A stretch of 64,000 nucleotides of DNA from Betaproteobacteria bacterium (GTDB lineage Bacteria; Pseudomonadota; Gammaproteobacteria; Burkholderiales; Usitatibacteraceae), in the NCBI GenBank assembly GCA_016720925.1, contig JADKJR010000038.1:1-64000 (forward strand), given 5' to 3'. The first letter of the stretch is position 1. Every line of letters starts with the position of its first letter. Below are positions 35,706-44,412 of the stretch, one piece after another. Below the pieces are notes generated by a model. That model saw nothing but the letters and a program-made list of their open reading frames with translations. It had not been told where the DNA came from and searched no databases. A program made the position numbers and the translations under genes.

Positions 35706-37043
35706 ATGGGTAAACTCTTCCTCAAACTTTGGGCGCTCGTGCTATTGACGTCGTTGACGTCGTATCAAATCCAGCGGTTTGTTTTCGACTGGTCTTCGGA
35801 CGCGACCGCTGTTTCCAATTCGAATGAACGCTTCAGGCGCAACTTTGTGATGATAGAAGAGGTGCTGGCGCCGTTTCCACAGGAAGAATGGCCCGAACGA
35901 TTTGAGCGGCTCAAGGCAAAGGTCGGTTCGCCCGATGTGTTTTTGGGGCCATCACAAATTGTGAAGGTCGATGAACTTGCCAGAAACAAGGATTTTTCCG
36001 CGGAAATTTTGGAACAGATTCGATCTGAAAAACCTTTTTCGAAGGAGTTGCCGAGTGGCAATGGGTATGAAATTTTTCATACGATCCTGGGGACGGATTT
36101 TGTGGTCGTCCTGAAAGCCCCCTTCGCAAGACAGCGGCCGATGCTTATTCTCGGCGCGTTGACGCCGACCCAGTTCACGTGGTTGGTCGAGTCGTCGATG
36201 TACGCGCTGGCCATACTGTTGTGGCTTCGATTATTCCGGCGCGATATGCTGACGCTGGAAAAAGCCGCCACCCGCGTTGGCGAAGGACATTTCGATTTTC
36301 ACGTCAACATGGGCAAGGGTGCGGCACTTTATCCCCTCGCCGATTCATTTAACAAAATGAAAGAGCGCATCGCCGCGTTGCTTGGTTCGCACAAGAATTT
36401 GACCAATGCCGTTTCGCACGAATTTCGCACGCCGATCACCCGCCTCAGGTTTCGCCACGAGTTGGCAATCAACGCGGTTACGCTGGCGGAAAAAGATCTT
36501 GAACTTCAACATATGTATTCCGCGATCGATCAGCTCGATGATCTATCCACCGAATTGCTCGAGTATGCGAGGCTCGACCGCGAGGACCCAAAAATCGATT
36601 TGGCGCCCATTGATGTCGAGCCTTGGCTAAACGAGCTGGCGCATGATGCGCGCGAAATGGCGAGTGCCACGGGACGCGCCGTGAAAATATCCGTTCACCG
36701 GGGCTGTGAGGAAGTGGATGGTGACTATCGCTATTTGTCCCGCGCGGCCGCCAATTTGCTGCACAACGCGGTTCGATACGCAACGCAACGTGTCGAGCTG
36801 AGGGTGGAGCTTGCCGATGGCAAGCGCTGCCTGCATGTGGATGACGATGGCGCTGGAATCCCGGCGGCGGACCGCGAGCGCTTGTTTGAGCCATTCACGC
36901 GCCTCGACAGCAGCCGTGACCGGCAATCCGGCGGTTCCGGGATTGGCCTGGCCATCGTCAAGCAGATTGCACGCTGGCACGGCGGTACCGCGCGGATATC
37001 TGAATCCGGACTTGGCGGTACCCGCGTCTCAATCACATGGTGA
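35706..37043 (+). CDS. sensor histidine kinase, RstB-like
   Basis: 445 residues. TM1 at about 5-25, a periplasmic domain of about 125 residues, TM2 (FTWLVESSMYALAILLWL), HAMP, a HisKA domain with the phospho-acceptor in AVSHEFRTPITRLRF (about residue 238), and an HATPase domain (NLLHNAVRYA, VDDDGAGIPAADRERLFEPF, GGSGIGLAIVKQIARWHGG). The domain order and the LTNAVSHEFRTPI motif resemble RstB. Its response regulator starts 12-72 bases downstream. The signal is not evident. Confidence 0.88.
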   Translation: MGKLFLKLWALVLLTSLTSYQIQRFVFDWSSDATAVSNSNERFRRNFVMIEEVLAPFPQEEWPERFERLKAKVGSPDVFLGPSQIVKVDELARNKDFSAEILEQIRSEKPFSKELPSGNGYEIFHTILGTDFVVVLKAPFARQRPMLILGALTPTQFTWLVESSMYALAILLWLRLFRRDMLTLEKAATRVGEGHFDFHVNMGKGAALYPLADSFNKMKERIAALLGSHKNLTNAVSHEFRTPITRLRFRHELAINAVTLAEKDLELQHMYSAIDQLDDLSTELLEYARLDREDPKIDLAPIDVEPWLNELAHDAREMASATGRAVKISVHRGCEEVDGDYRYLSRAAANLLHNAVRYATQRVELRVELADGKRCLHVDDDGAGIPAADRERLFEPFTRLDSSRDRQSGGSGIGLAIVKQIARWHGGTARISESGLGGTRVSITW

Positions 37044-37115
37044 GCAATTGAGTATTTGATGATCACGGCGATTTTACCGAAGCATCGTTCAACAAACGAG
37101 CGGGAGCGGCCCCTG

Positions 37116-37862
37116 ATGAATGCACTGAATGAAGCTATTTCACTGGAAAAAGACGCCGCCACTGCTACTCGTGTGCTGCTGGTGGAGGATGACGCCGATC
37201 TATGCCGCGCGATTTCCGATTATCTGGGCAAGCAAGGCATCGTCGTGGCGGTGGAAGGCCGCGGCGATCATGCGCATAGGCGAGTCACGGCGGATAAGCC
37301 TGACCTGGTGATTCTCGATGTGATGTTGCCAGGCAAGGATGGGTTTGATGTCTGTCGCGAGATTCGTGGCGCTGGCAATTCCGTTCCGATCATCATCCTT
37401 ACCGCCAAAGAGGAAGATTTCGATCAGGTACTCGGCCTGGAATTGGGTGCCGACGACTATCTGGCGAAGCCGGTGCAGCCGCGGGTGTTGCTGGCGCGAA
37501 TCAAGGCGATCACGCGGCGTCTGCAAGGTCACGCGGCCACGGTCGCGGACGGCGATATCCTGCAATTCGGCCGCCTGAGAATTCACGGCGTCAATCGCGA
37601 AGTCATGCTTGACGATAAGCGCATTGAACTCTCACCCGCGGAGTTCGATTTGCTGTGGCTGCTCGCAAGCAATGCGGGCAAGGTAATGCAGCGCAACGAC
37701 ATCCTCAAATCCTTGCGCGGTCTTCACTACAGCAATGCCGATCGCTCGGTCGATGCGCGGCTGTATCGGTTGCGGCGGCGCTTCAGCCAGGACAAGGAAT
37801 CCGGCTGGAAGATAAAGACCGTGCGGCCGCACGGGTACATGTTTTGTCTGGAGCCTTGGTAG
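37116..37862 (+). CDS. OmpR-family response regulator, RstA-like
   Basis: About 248 residues from the ATG at 37116; an upstream ATG at 37056 is in frame and possible. Receiver: VEDDADLC, phospho-acceptor Asp in LVILDVMLPGKDGFD, IIILTAKEED and YLAKPVQPRVLLARI. Winged-helix output domain: LRIHGVNREVMLDDKRIELSPAEFDLLWLLASNAGKV and the recognition stretch DRSVDARLYRLRRRF. It is the partner of the kinase just upstream. Regulon unknown; the TonB receptor pair is the nearest candidate on the same strand. Confidence 0.88.
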   Translation: MNALNEAISLEKDAATATRVLLVEDDADLCRAISDYLGKQGIVVAVEGRGDHAHRRVTADKPDLVILDVMLPGKDGFDVCREIRGAGNSVPIIILTAKEEDFDQVLGLELGADDYLAKPVQPRVLLARIKAITRRLQGHAATVADGDILQFGRLRIHGVNREVMLDDKRIELSPAEFDLLWLLASNAGKVMQRNDILKSLRGLHYSNADRSVDARLYRLRRRFSQDKESGWKIKTVRPHGYMFCLEPW

Positions 37863-37917
37863 GCGGTGCTGTGTACATTTGGACACGCGGATTGGTTGTC
37901 GCCAACGACACATTACA

Positions 37918-37986
37918 CGTAGAACGCCATTTCACGGGAGTCGGCAGCCATTTGTGGCTGGAAAGCCGCACCAGTGCTTGAGTTTG
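37918..37986 (+). repeat. dispersed intergenic palindromic repeat, copy 5
   Basis: CGTAGAACGCCATTTCACGG, then GGCAGCCATTTGTGGCTGG, ending CACCAGTGCTTGAGTTTG. It lies between two convergent genes. Confidence 0.75.
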
Positions 37987-38009
37987 CTAACCAGTTTTTG
38001 TTCTGCAAG

Positions 38010-39641
38010 CTATGGCGTGTCAGCGCGCCATCCCCGCCTGCTTGCCCAGCCTGGCGCCCGTTGCTCCATGGCACGGACGATGTTGGCATGCACGCGCTGC
38101 CGGTGTTCCTCGGTTGGCGAGAATGCCCGTGGTTCATCAGCGAGCCGCAGGTTGATGCTTGATTCCGCCGATGCCATTGGAACCGCCATCGGCGTAATGT
38201 AGACATCGTTGCGATTGGCGAGGTCGTTGTTGGTGCGGACGTAGAACGGGAAAAATGTCGTGCCGCTGCTGACGAGGCCCATGTAGTCGCCGAGGAAATA
38301 GCCGCGGGCAACGGGTGCCAAGGCAAGATCAAATGAAGCTGTCGTCACGCGCCGGTCGATCCACGCAGCGGTATCGCGCGTCGTGGCCAGCCAATGATCG
38401 ACCAGTAACGTGTTTGTGTCGCTGGTGTTGTTGCGCATGTCGGCATAGCCCACGCCGATGATGCCGTCGGCACGGGCATTCACGGTACCAATCATCGCCT
38501 GTACGCTTGGATCGGCATTGACGCGTTGCGGTCCGGACCAGGTGAGGCCGCCATCGATTGAACGCGAAAGGGCGATTGCATCGCGAACGCCATTGGAAAA
38601 ACGCGCGTCCTGCCAGACCGCATAGAGCTGGCCTTGCGGTCCCACGGAGATCTGACCGAGATAGCCGGCATCACGAATCGCAGCGCCGGTTTCCGGATCG
38701 CGCGTGCCGATTCCGAAGAAATCCGCCACCTTGATCGGTGCCGACCAGGTGGCCCCTTTGTCGCTAGATCGCATGACCTGAAAGCTGCCGACAAGCGCGT
38801 TGTTCACGGTAATGAGCTGGTTGAAGAAGTTGATCAGCGTGCCGTCGGGAAGCACGACGATGATCGAGCCGAGGGTTTGATTGTTGATTCCAGGATCGTG
38901 GATTGCGCGCGCGGTTTCCCACGTCACGCCGCCATCGGTGGTGCGCGCAAAAAACGCCGGGCCGCGGTTGTCCTGGGTGAGTCGATCCCACACGGCGTAG
39001 ACAAAGCGCGAATCGGTCGGGTCCGCGGTGATCGAATTCTTGTCATTGAAGAACTGGTCGCCGTCGCGGATCAGCGTCACAGCATTGCTCCAGTTTCTGC
39101 CGCCATCGACGGATCGAAACACCAGCATTGCGGATTGAGAACCGGGTTCCAGCGTCGCGCCACTGACCGCCAATGACATCTGGTACGCAGTGCCGTTGGG
39201 GGAGATGGTTACCCACGGATCTGACGCGCGCTCATAGTCGCCACTGTTCGCCGCATTCCCGCCTCCGCAGCGCGATGCCGGCAGCGGTCGCGTGCTCCAG
39301 GTGGCTCCTGCGTCGAACGAGACACCCACGGCATTTCCCTGCGAGGCGCCATTGGACCAGCGATCCTGTTGCCACGAGCCGATCAGGTTATTCGGGTTGG
39401 CGGGGTTGATCGCAAGATGTGGCTCGACTTCGGCATTGGTGTACAGCGTTCCCGGATTTGGGACGCCCGCACAGTTGACGGCAAAGGCCGATGCGGATGA
39501 AACCAGGCCTGACGGTGTCGGCGGTGAAACCGGCGCCGGCGGCGTGACCGAGGATGAACCGCCACCTCCGCCGCCTGAGCATGCGCCCAGCGCTAGCACA
39601 AACATGCCGGCCAGTTTGACAGCGAGAAAGCGAGTGCGCAT
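38010..39641 (-). CDS. BNR-repeat (sialidase-like propeller) lipoprotein
   Basis: 543 residues from the ATG at 39641. A lipoprotein signal ends at LGAC, then a glycine/serine/proline-rich linker. Five or more Asp-box repeats follow (FDAGATWS, VDGGRNWS, TDGGVTWE, SDKGATWS, IDGGLTWS), as in six-bladed sialidase-type propellers. A catalytic sialidase arginine triad could not be confirmed, so a binding or unknown hydrolase role is as likely. The protein is probably attached to the outer membrane. A longer upstream frame exists but lacks a signal. Confidence 0.8.
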   Translation of the reverse strand: MRTRFLAVKLAGMFVLALGACSGGGGGGSSSVTPPAPVSPPTPSGLVSSASAFAVNCAGVPNPGTLYTNAEVEPHLAINPANPNNLIGSWQQDRWSNGASQGNAVGVSFDAGATWSTRPLPASRCGGGNAANSGDYERASDPWVTISPNGTAYQMSLAVSGATLEPGSQSAMLVFRSVDGGRNWSNAVTLIRDGDQFFNDKNSITADPTDSRFVYAVWDRLTQDNRGPAFFARTTDGGVTWETARAIHDPGINNQTLGSIIVVLPDGTLINFFNQLITVNNALVGSFQVMRSSDKGATWSAPIKVADFFGIGTRDPETGAAIRDAGYLGQISVGPQGQLYAVWQDARFSNGVRDAIALSRSIDGGLTWSGPQRVNADPSVQAMIGTVNARADGIIGVGYADMRNNTSDTNTLLVDHWLATTRDTAAWIDRRVTTASFDLALAPVARGYFLGDYMGLVSSGTTFFPFYVRTNNDLANRNDVYITPMAVPMASAESSINLRLADEPRAFSPTEEHRQRVHANIVRAMEQRAPGWASRRGWRADTP

Positions 39642-39699
39642 TCGATGGCATCGCCGAATGGGAAACCCCTTGCCGGGAAGCGAACGCAGCTGTTTGAAT

Positions 39700-39933
39700 T
39701 TACCCACGTTTGTAGATAATTTTTTTCGTCCCGCCATCACAGGTGCCGACGACGCGAAGATCGGTCTTCGCCTCTGTTGGCACAATGGTCAGCGTAAAAG
39801 CCTTGACGCCTTTGTCCTTGATTTTCGTTTCAATTTCCGCCATCAGGATTTCGCAGGAGGTCCTGGCAATCACCGGACCGCTGACTATGCCGGCTACGAG
39901 GGCCAGCATTGCTGGCACGTTTGCGAATTTCAT
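39700..39933 (-). CDS. small DUF1161-type exported protein
   Basis: 77 residues with a signal peptide (NVPAMLALVAGIVSG). The mature part carries the family pattern: CEILMAEIETKIKDKGVKAFTLTIV and VVGTCDGGTKKIIYKR, with two cysteines that could pair in the periplasm. Function of the family is unknown. It lies between the propeller lipoprotein and the oxidoreductase gene, all on the minus strand. Confidence 0.8.
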   Translation of the reverse strand: MKFANVPAMLALVAGIVSGPVIARTSCEILMAEIETKIKDKGVKAFTLTIVPTEAKTDLRVVGTCDGGTKKIIYKRG

Positions 39934-39984
39934 TGTGAACGCATCCTTTCCACTGAATCAGTCACGCAATTGCCTCGCCATGGG

Positions 39985-40980
39985 TCAACCCTTTGGCACC
40001 ATGAGAATCTTGCCGTCACGCTCGCCAGCGGCTGCCGCGGCAACGGCTTCCTTGACCTGGCTGATATCGTAAGTCGCCTGAATGCGGGTTTTCAATTTCC
40101 CCGTGGCAATCAGTTTCGCGATTTCACCGAATACCTTCATCTGTTGCGGCGGCGAGGCCTTGCGGAACCACAGCGCCAGCCAGAATCCACGGAGCGTCAC
40201 ATCGCGAAACACAAATGAAGCGGGCGAAACCTGACACGGCTCACCGCTCATCATGCCGTAGTTGACGAGCGTGCCGCCTTCCGCAAGACACGTCGCCAGG
40301 TTATCGGTGGATTTACCGCCGACCGCGTCAATTGCCAGCCGGATTTTTGCGCCGCCGGTTGCCTCCGCCACACGTTTCGCGAGGCCGCCGCCATCGACCA
40401 GCGCGACATCGCCACCAAGTTCTTTCACACCCGCCATGGCGGATTCGCGGCGGACGATATTGACAGTTTTCAGGCCGCGAATCCTGGCGAGCTGGATCAG
40501 GTACGCGCCAACGCCCGAGTTCGCGGCATTCTGGATCACCCATTCGCCCGGCTGCAGATCGACGAATTCGCTCAGCATCAGCATTGCGGTTGGCGGATTC
40601 ACCGTCATCATCGCAAGTTGCAGTGGATCGGCGTCGTTGGGTAATGGCAGCAGTTTTTTTGCTTCGCCCACGACGTGTGTAGACCAGGTACCGCTGCCCA
40701 CCGGTAACAACACCGTTTGCCCCACGGCGGGGAACGTTACATCCGGACCGAGCGCGATCACCTTGCCTACACCCTCGTTGCCGCCGACAGCAGGCAGCGG
40801 CGGCAGCATTCCATATGCGCCGGTCAGGGTCAGCACATCGGAGGGATTGATGGGGGCCGCAAGGACTTGGATCAACACCTGTCCACTGCCGAGCGTTGGC
40901 AGCTCGAAATTGACGGCTTCAATAAATTCCTGCGGCATCGGGCCGCGTTGGGAATATTGGGCATGTTGTGCGTTTTTCAT
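39985..40980 (-). CDS. zinc-less MDR-family enoyl reductase / quinone oxidoreductase
   Basis: 331 residues from the ATG at 40980. Medium-chain dehydrogenase/reductase fold with NADPH site NAANSGVGAYLIQLA, substrate-domain signature LAAPINPSDVLTLTGAYG and NEGVGKV. No zinc ligands are evident. Sequence is closest to the trans-2-enoyl-CoA reductase (MECR/ETR) branch. It reduces activated double bonds using NADPH. A 59-base gap separates it from the MFS gene upstream, so it is probably the third gene of a marR-MFS-oxidoreductase operon dealing with a reactive or toxic compound. Confidence 0.83.
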   Translation of the reverse strand: MKNAQHAQYSQRGPMPQEFIEAVNFELPTLGSGQVLIQVLAAPINPSDVLTLTGAYGMLPPLPAVGGNEGVGKVIALGPDVTFPAVGQTVLLPVGSGTWSTHVVGEAKKLLPLPNDADPLQLAMMTVNPPTAMLMLSEFVDLQPGEWVIQNAANSGVGAYLIQLARIRGLKTVNIVRRESAMAGVKELGGDVALVDGGGLAKRVAEATGGAKIRLAIDAVGGKSTDNLATCLAEGGTLVNYGMMSGEPCQVSPASFVFRDVTLRGFWLALWFRKASPPQQMKVFGEIAKLIATGKLKTRIQATYDISQVKEAVAAAAAGERDGKILMVPKG

Positions 40981-41039
40981 CTTGAGTTTTCCGGGCGTGG
41001 GCAGGTGGAAAATCAGTCTAGCATGGCAGCCTGTGCGAG

Positions 41040-42311
41040 CTAGGCGGCCTTCAGTGTTCGTGACGGAGATCCAACGGGCCCTTCCTTGATCGGCAAATTG
41101 CACAAGGCTGCCGCAGAGGCCAGGGCAATATCCGCATACCACATCCAGTCGTAACTGCGTTGTTGCGTGATCGCAATGCCGCCGAGCCATGCGCCAAAGA
41201 AACCGCCGGTCTGGTGCGACAAAAGCGTCAGGCCGAACAAGGTACCGAGGTAGCGAATGCCGAACAGCTTTCCCACAACACCCGCTGTCGGCGGCACGGT
41301 GGCGAGCCAAGTGAGCCCGAGCCCGGCGGCAAACAGATAGAAAGTGAGATCGGTTTTCGGCAGCATCAAGTAAACGGCCACCAGGACAGCGCGCGAGGCG
41401 TACATCCAGAAGAGAATGTATTTGCTGCGGTAGTGCTGCATGCCCCAGCCCGCGCAAAGGCTGCCGATGATATTGGTGAGGCCGATGATGGCCAACGACC
41501 AGCTTGCCACCTCGACCGGGAGGCCGCAGAGCTGGACTTCCCCCGGTAGATGCGTGACCAGAAACGCAATGTGAAATCCGCAGGTGAAGAACCCTGCGTG
41601 CAACAGCAGATAGCTGGGATTGCCAAGTGCCTCCTTTAACGCAGCGCGCAACGTTTGCTCTGGCGCGGCGAGCACGTGAGCGGTCGCGGCGGCGGAATGT
41701 GCGGCGTTCGCGGAATGAGGCAGGCGACGCAGCACCCGGGTCAAGGGCAATGCGGCCAAGGTGATTAGCGCCATCGACCACATTGCTCCCATCCACCCGA
41801 AGGTGGAGATCAGGCGCTGCACGAGCGGCGCGAAGACGAACTGTCCAAAGGAGCCGCCGGCATTGACGATGCCTGACGCCATGCCGCGTTGTTCAGGCTT
41901 GATGCGTTGTGCGGCTGCGCCAATCAGCACGGAGAAACTGCTGCCGCCGGAACCGATGGCGGACAGGAGGCCAAGTGAGAAAACCATTCCCCAGGCGCTG
42001 GTCATGTAAGGCGTCAACGCACTACCCATGGCGAGAAGGATCAGTCCCGTGGACAGCACCCGTCCCGGCCCATATTTGTCGGCGATCGCGCCGGCAATGG
42101 GTTGGATCGCGCCCCACGTGAACTGCGCGATCGCCAGTGCGAAGCTGATGGTCGTGATGCCAAGGCCGGTTGACGTGTTGAGCGGAGAAAGAAACAATCC
42201 CATCGAATTGCGTACACCCATTGTGATCATCAGGATGGCCGCCGCGACCAGCGTGATCGTCCAGTAGCTTTGTGCTCGGGGCTGAGCAGTTGGTTGCTGT
42301 TCGATTGTCAT
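41040..42311 (-). CDS. MFS transporter, 12-helix
   Basis: 423 residues from the ATG at 42311, two bases after the MarR stop. Twelve predicted helices. The first loop carries ADKYGPGRVLSTG, a typical MFS motif A variant, and the start has GVRNSMGLFLSPLN, as in the oxalate/formate-antiporter-like and aromatic-compound groups. Substrate not predictable. Coupling to a MarR regulator suggests efflux or uptake of a small, possibly aromatic or lipophilic, effector. Confidence 0.85.
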   Translation of the reverse strand: MTIEQQPTAQPRAQSYWTITLVAAAILMITMGVRNSMGLFLSPLNTSTGLGITTISFALAIAQFTWGAIQPIAGAIADKYGPGRVLSTGLILLAMGSALTPYMTSAWGMVFSLGLLSAIGSGGSSFSVLIGAAAQRIKPEQRGMASGIVNAGGSFGQFVFAPLVQRLISTFGWMGAMWSMALITLAALPLTRVLRRLPHSANAAHSAAATAHVLAAPEQTLRAALKEALGNPSYLLLHAGFFTCGFHIAFLVTHLPGEVQLCGLPVEVASWSLAIIGLTNIIGSLCAGWGMQHYRSKYILFWMYASRAVLVAVYLMLPKTDLTFYLFAAGLGLTWLATVPPTAGVVGKLFGIRYLGTLFGLTLLSHQTGGFFGAWLGGIAITQQRSYDWMWYADIALASAAALCNLPIKEGPVGSPSRTLKAA

Positions 42312-42313
42312 GA

Positions 42314-42775
42314 TCAATTGTCGTCAGGCAAGAGCGGTTTGAGTTGCGCAAGGGCGCGTTCGAGCTGCATATTGAGATCGGCGACGAATTTTCTGCCGAG
42401 TTGCGCCTCCAGTGCGGTTTGTGCGCCACTCCACACCGCTTGCGCACGATCGCGGAAGCGTTCTCCGGCATCAGTGAGTATCAGCAGTCGCTGGCGCCCA
42501 TCTTCGCTGGCCAACTCGGCCACCCAGCCGTTATCCACCAGCGGCTTCAGGCTCCGGGTCAAGGTGGTGCGATCCATTTCCAGGCGGTCCGCCAACTGAA
42601 GCAATGCTTGCGCTTCCGCCGAAATATTCATCAGTACCGAGAATTGCGACAGCTTGAGTCCGATGGTGCGCAAACGCTGTTCGTAAAACGACGTCATGCG
42701 ACGCGTGAGCTTGCGCAGGCGCGCGCCAGTGCAGGGCAGGGGGACCAATGCGATGGATGGCGAGGCGCTTTTCAT
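42314..42775 (-). CDS. MarR-family transcriptional regulator
   Basis: 153 residues from the ATG at 42775. Winged-helix domain: LSQFSVLMNISAEAQALLQLADRLEMDRTTLTRSLKPLVDNGWV, with the wing ASEDGRQRLLILTDAG. The family represses an adjacent operon until a small ligand binds. It is first in the marR-MFS-oxidoreductase operon. A near-perfect inverted repeat at 42794-42805, just before the ATG, is a likely operator. Confidence 0.88.
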   Translation of the reverse strand: MKSASPSIALVPLPCTGARLRKLTRRMTSFYEQRLRTIGLKLSQFSVLMNISAEAQALLQLADRLEMDRTTLTRSLKPLVDNGWVAELASEDGRQRLLILTDAGERFRDRAQAVWSGAQTALEAQLGRKFVADLNMQLERALAQLKPLLPDDN

Positions 42776-42793
42776 GTCGTATGGGATATAAAC

Positions 42794-42805
42794 GTGTATA
42801 TGCAC
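42794..42805. promoter_or_regulatory. candidate MarR operator
   Basis: GTGTATATGCAC is a 12-base inverted repeat with one mismatched pair, in an AT-rich stretch 19 bases before the marR ATG. Confidence 0.4.
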
Positions 42806-43144
42806 ATAATATCAGAAAATCCGGTGTGTGATGCGGCGCCAGCGATCATGCCATTGGCGTCAATTTCGCCGGAATGGGCCGAGCTAGCGCCGACAGCTGA
42901 TCTTCATAAGTGCGGAATAACCGCTTTTTGCAGTCGTCAGAGGAACTTTTCATTTTCCTTGACGAATCAATGGGTTTGCCGTATCTTTCGTTTCGCAGTC
43001 GCTTGCGCAGTGTATGCACTTAGGTCGTGCTGAAGTATCGCTCAAAGTACCGGGCACTCTTTGCTCCCCATTTTCGCTACCTGATTTTTGTTGGCTGCCT
43101 TTCCTCCGGGGAGTTGCCCGGTGTATTTTTCCAAAGGAAAATTT
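42806..43144. other. divergent gap: marR promoter and cold-shock leader
   Basis: The right part (about 43010-43144) is the likely long 5' leader of the cold-shock gene. No separate gene was seen. Confidence 0.45.
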
Positions 43145-43351
43145 ATGAGCAATACAGGTACCGTTAAATGGTTTAACGACGCTAAAGGTTTTGGTTTTAT
43201 CACTCCCGATGGTGGTGGCGAAGATTTGTTCGCACACTTTTCGGCGATCGAAGGCAATGGCTTCAAATCGCTGAAAGAAAACCAGAAGGTGTCGTTTGAA
43301 ATCACGACCGGCCCCAAGGGCAAGCAAGCTACCGCCATCAAGCCGCTGTAA
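43145..43351 (+). CDS. cold-shock domain protein (CspA family)
   Basis: 68 residues, the standard size. RNP1 KGFGFITP and RNP2-like DLFAHFSAI are intact within the five-stranded OB fold, and TGTVKWFNDAKGFGF is the classic start. It binds single-stranded RNA and DNA and melts RNA structure, mostly in stress or cold. AAAGGAAAATTT precedes the ATG, and a strong terminator follows. Monocistronic. Confidence 0.95.
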   Translation: MSNTGTVKWFNDAKGFGFITPDGGGEDLFAHFSAIEGNGFKSLKENQKVSFEITTGPKGKQATAIKPL

Positions 43352-43374
43352 TCTGGCTTAACCGGTTAGCAAGG

Positions 43375-43407
43375 AAAACGGCAACCTTCGGGTTGCCGTT
43401 TTTTTTC
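43375..43407 (+). terminator. rho-independent terminator of the cold-shock gene
   Basis: AAAACGGCAACC-TTCG-GGTTGCCGTTTTTTTT: a 10-bp GC-rich stem with a stable TTCG loop and eight T residues. Confidence 0.95.
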
Positions 43408-43573
43408 GCGGGCATTCCGGTATCTCCGAGTGCCGGTCGCGCCTATGCAATGTCGGATGATGTTTCGCCGGTGTGACGCCACGAAACAAGCAAGAAGTGC
43501 ATTGACCTGTCACTCAACAATCGTCACGCCATTGCGGGTACGATAACTGTTCACAAATTGTTCAGGAACCACT

Positions 43574-43837
43574 ATGCCCGCAGATAATCCATCCGACGTT
43601 CACAGTCCCGTGCGGGACATGGCGGCGCAAATATACGTGCAACTCGTCAGCGCTCAGGTCGCAATTAGTGGAGACGCCATCAAGATCGGCACGAATCCCG
43701 AAGGCCTCGCCAAAGTCAGTTTCAAGCTGGCCGAGGCATTTCTCACAGCCGAAAAAGAAATCAAAGCCAGCGCCGCGCCAACATCGGTGAAGTTCGACGT
43801 CAACAAGCTGGATTTTGATGCCTGGACGACCAAGTAG
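43574..43837 (+). CDS. small hypothetical protein
   Basis: 87 residues, soluble, mixed helix and strand (VRDMAAQIYVQLVSAQVAISG, LAKVSFKLAEAFLTAEKEI), with no signal or membrane segment. AGGAACCACT stands before the ATG. Composition and codon use look like its neighbours, so it is a believable gene, but no family was recognised. Confidence 0.65.
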   Translation: MPADNPSDVHSPVRDMAAQIYVQLVSAQVAISGDAIKIGTNPEGLAKVSFKLAEAFLTAEKEIKASAAPTSVKFDVNKLDFDAWTTK

Positions 43838-44002
43838 TACGGTTGGAATCAGCGGATGATGGACGTTACGTCTGATTACAATTTCCCGGTGCCAAATCGG
43901 TAAACCGTACTCCCGCCGTGGCGTTATCGGGATGTGTGATTGCTTGTCGCCCGGTCATTCGATTCAGTAAAACATGGGGCGGCCTTACGGGAGGTCCCGA
44001 TC

Positions 44003-44386
44003 ATGGTTAAGACCAAGTACGCGCGAAAATTTCTGTCTGCTTTACTGATTGCAACGGGCACCCTGGGTGCCGCGGCGATTCCGCAGGTGAGTGTGGCAGC
44101 GGTAGGCATTCATGTACAGGTTGCTCCGCCAGCGCCTCGATTCGAGCGAGTGCCGGTACCGCGCCGGGGCTATCTTTGGGTGCCCGGTTACTGGGATTGG
44201 CGCGGCCATCGCCACGTCTGGGTTGGCGGCACATGGGTGAAGGAACGGCGCGGTTATTACTACCAACCGCATCGCTGGGTTGAACGCAATGGTGGCTGGT
44301 ATCTGGATCGCGGACGCTGGGACCGTGATCGCGACGGCATCCCCGACCGGGTCGACCGGCATCCCAACAATCCCTACCGGCCATGA
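44003..44386 (+). CDS. YXWGXW/WXXGXW-repeat exported protein
   Basis: 127 residues from the ATG at 44003 (GGGAGG upstream). The signal peptide ends near VSVAAVG. The mature part is rich in Tyr/Trp/Arg/His with the pattern GYLWVPGYWDWRGHRHVWVGG and GYYYQPHRWV, the WXXGXW family of small envelope proteins. The C-terminus (DRDGIPDRVDRHPNNPYRP) resembles a thrombospondin type-3-like Asp repeat. Function unknown; often stress-related. Confidence 0.82.
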   Translation: MVKTKYARKFLSALLIATGTLGAAAIPQVSVAAVGIHVQVAPPAPRFERVPVPRRGYLWVPGYWDWRGHRHVWVGGTWVKERRGYYYQPHRWVERNGGWYLDRGRWDRDRDGIPDRVDRHPNNPYRP

Positions 44387-44412
44387 GTCGCGGCGACGCG
44401 GCAATTTAAACG

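Noticed and set aside
39292..40218. 308-residue plus-strand frame across three minus-strand genes
   Set aside because: Runs over gene boundaries of well-supported minus genes; no motif.
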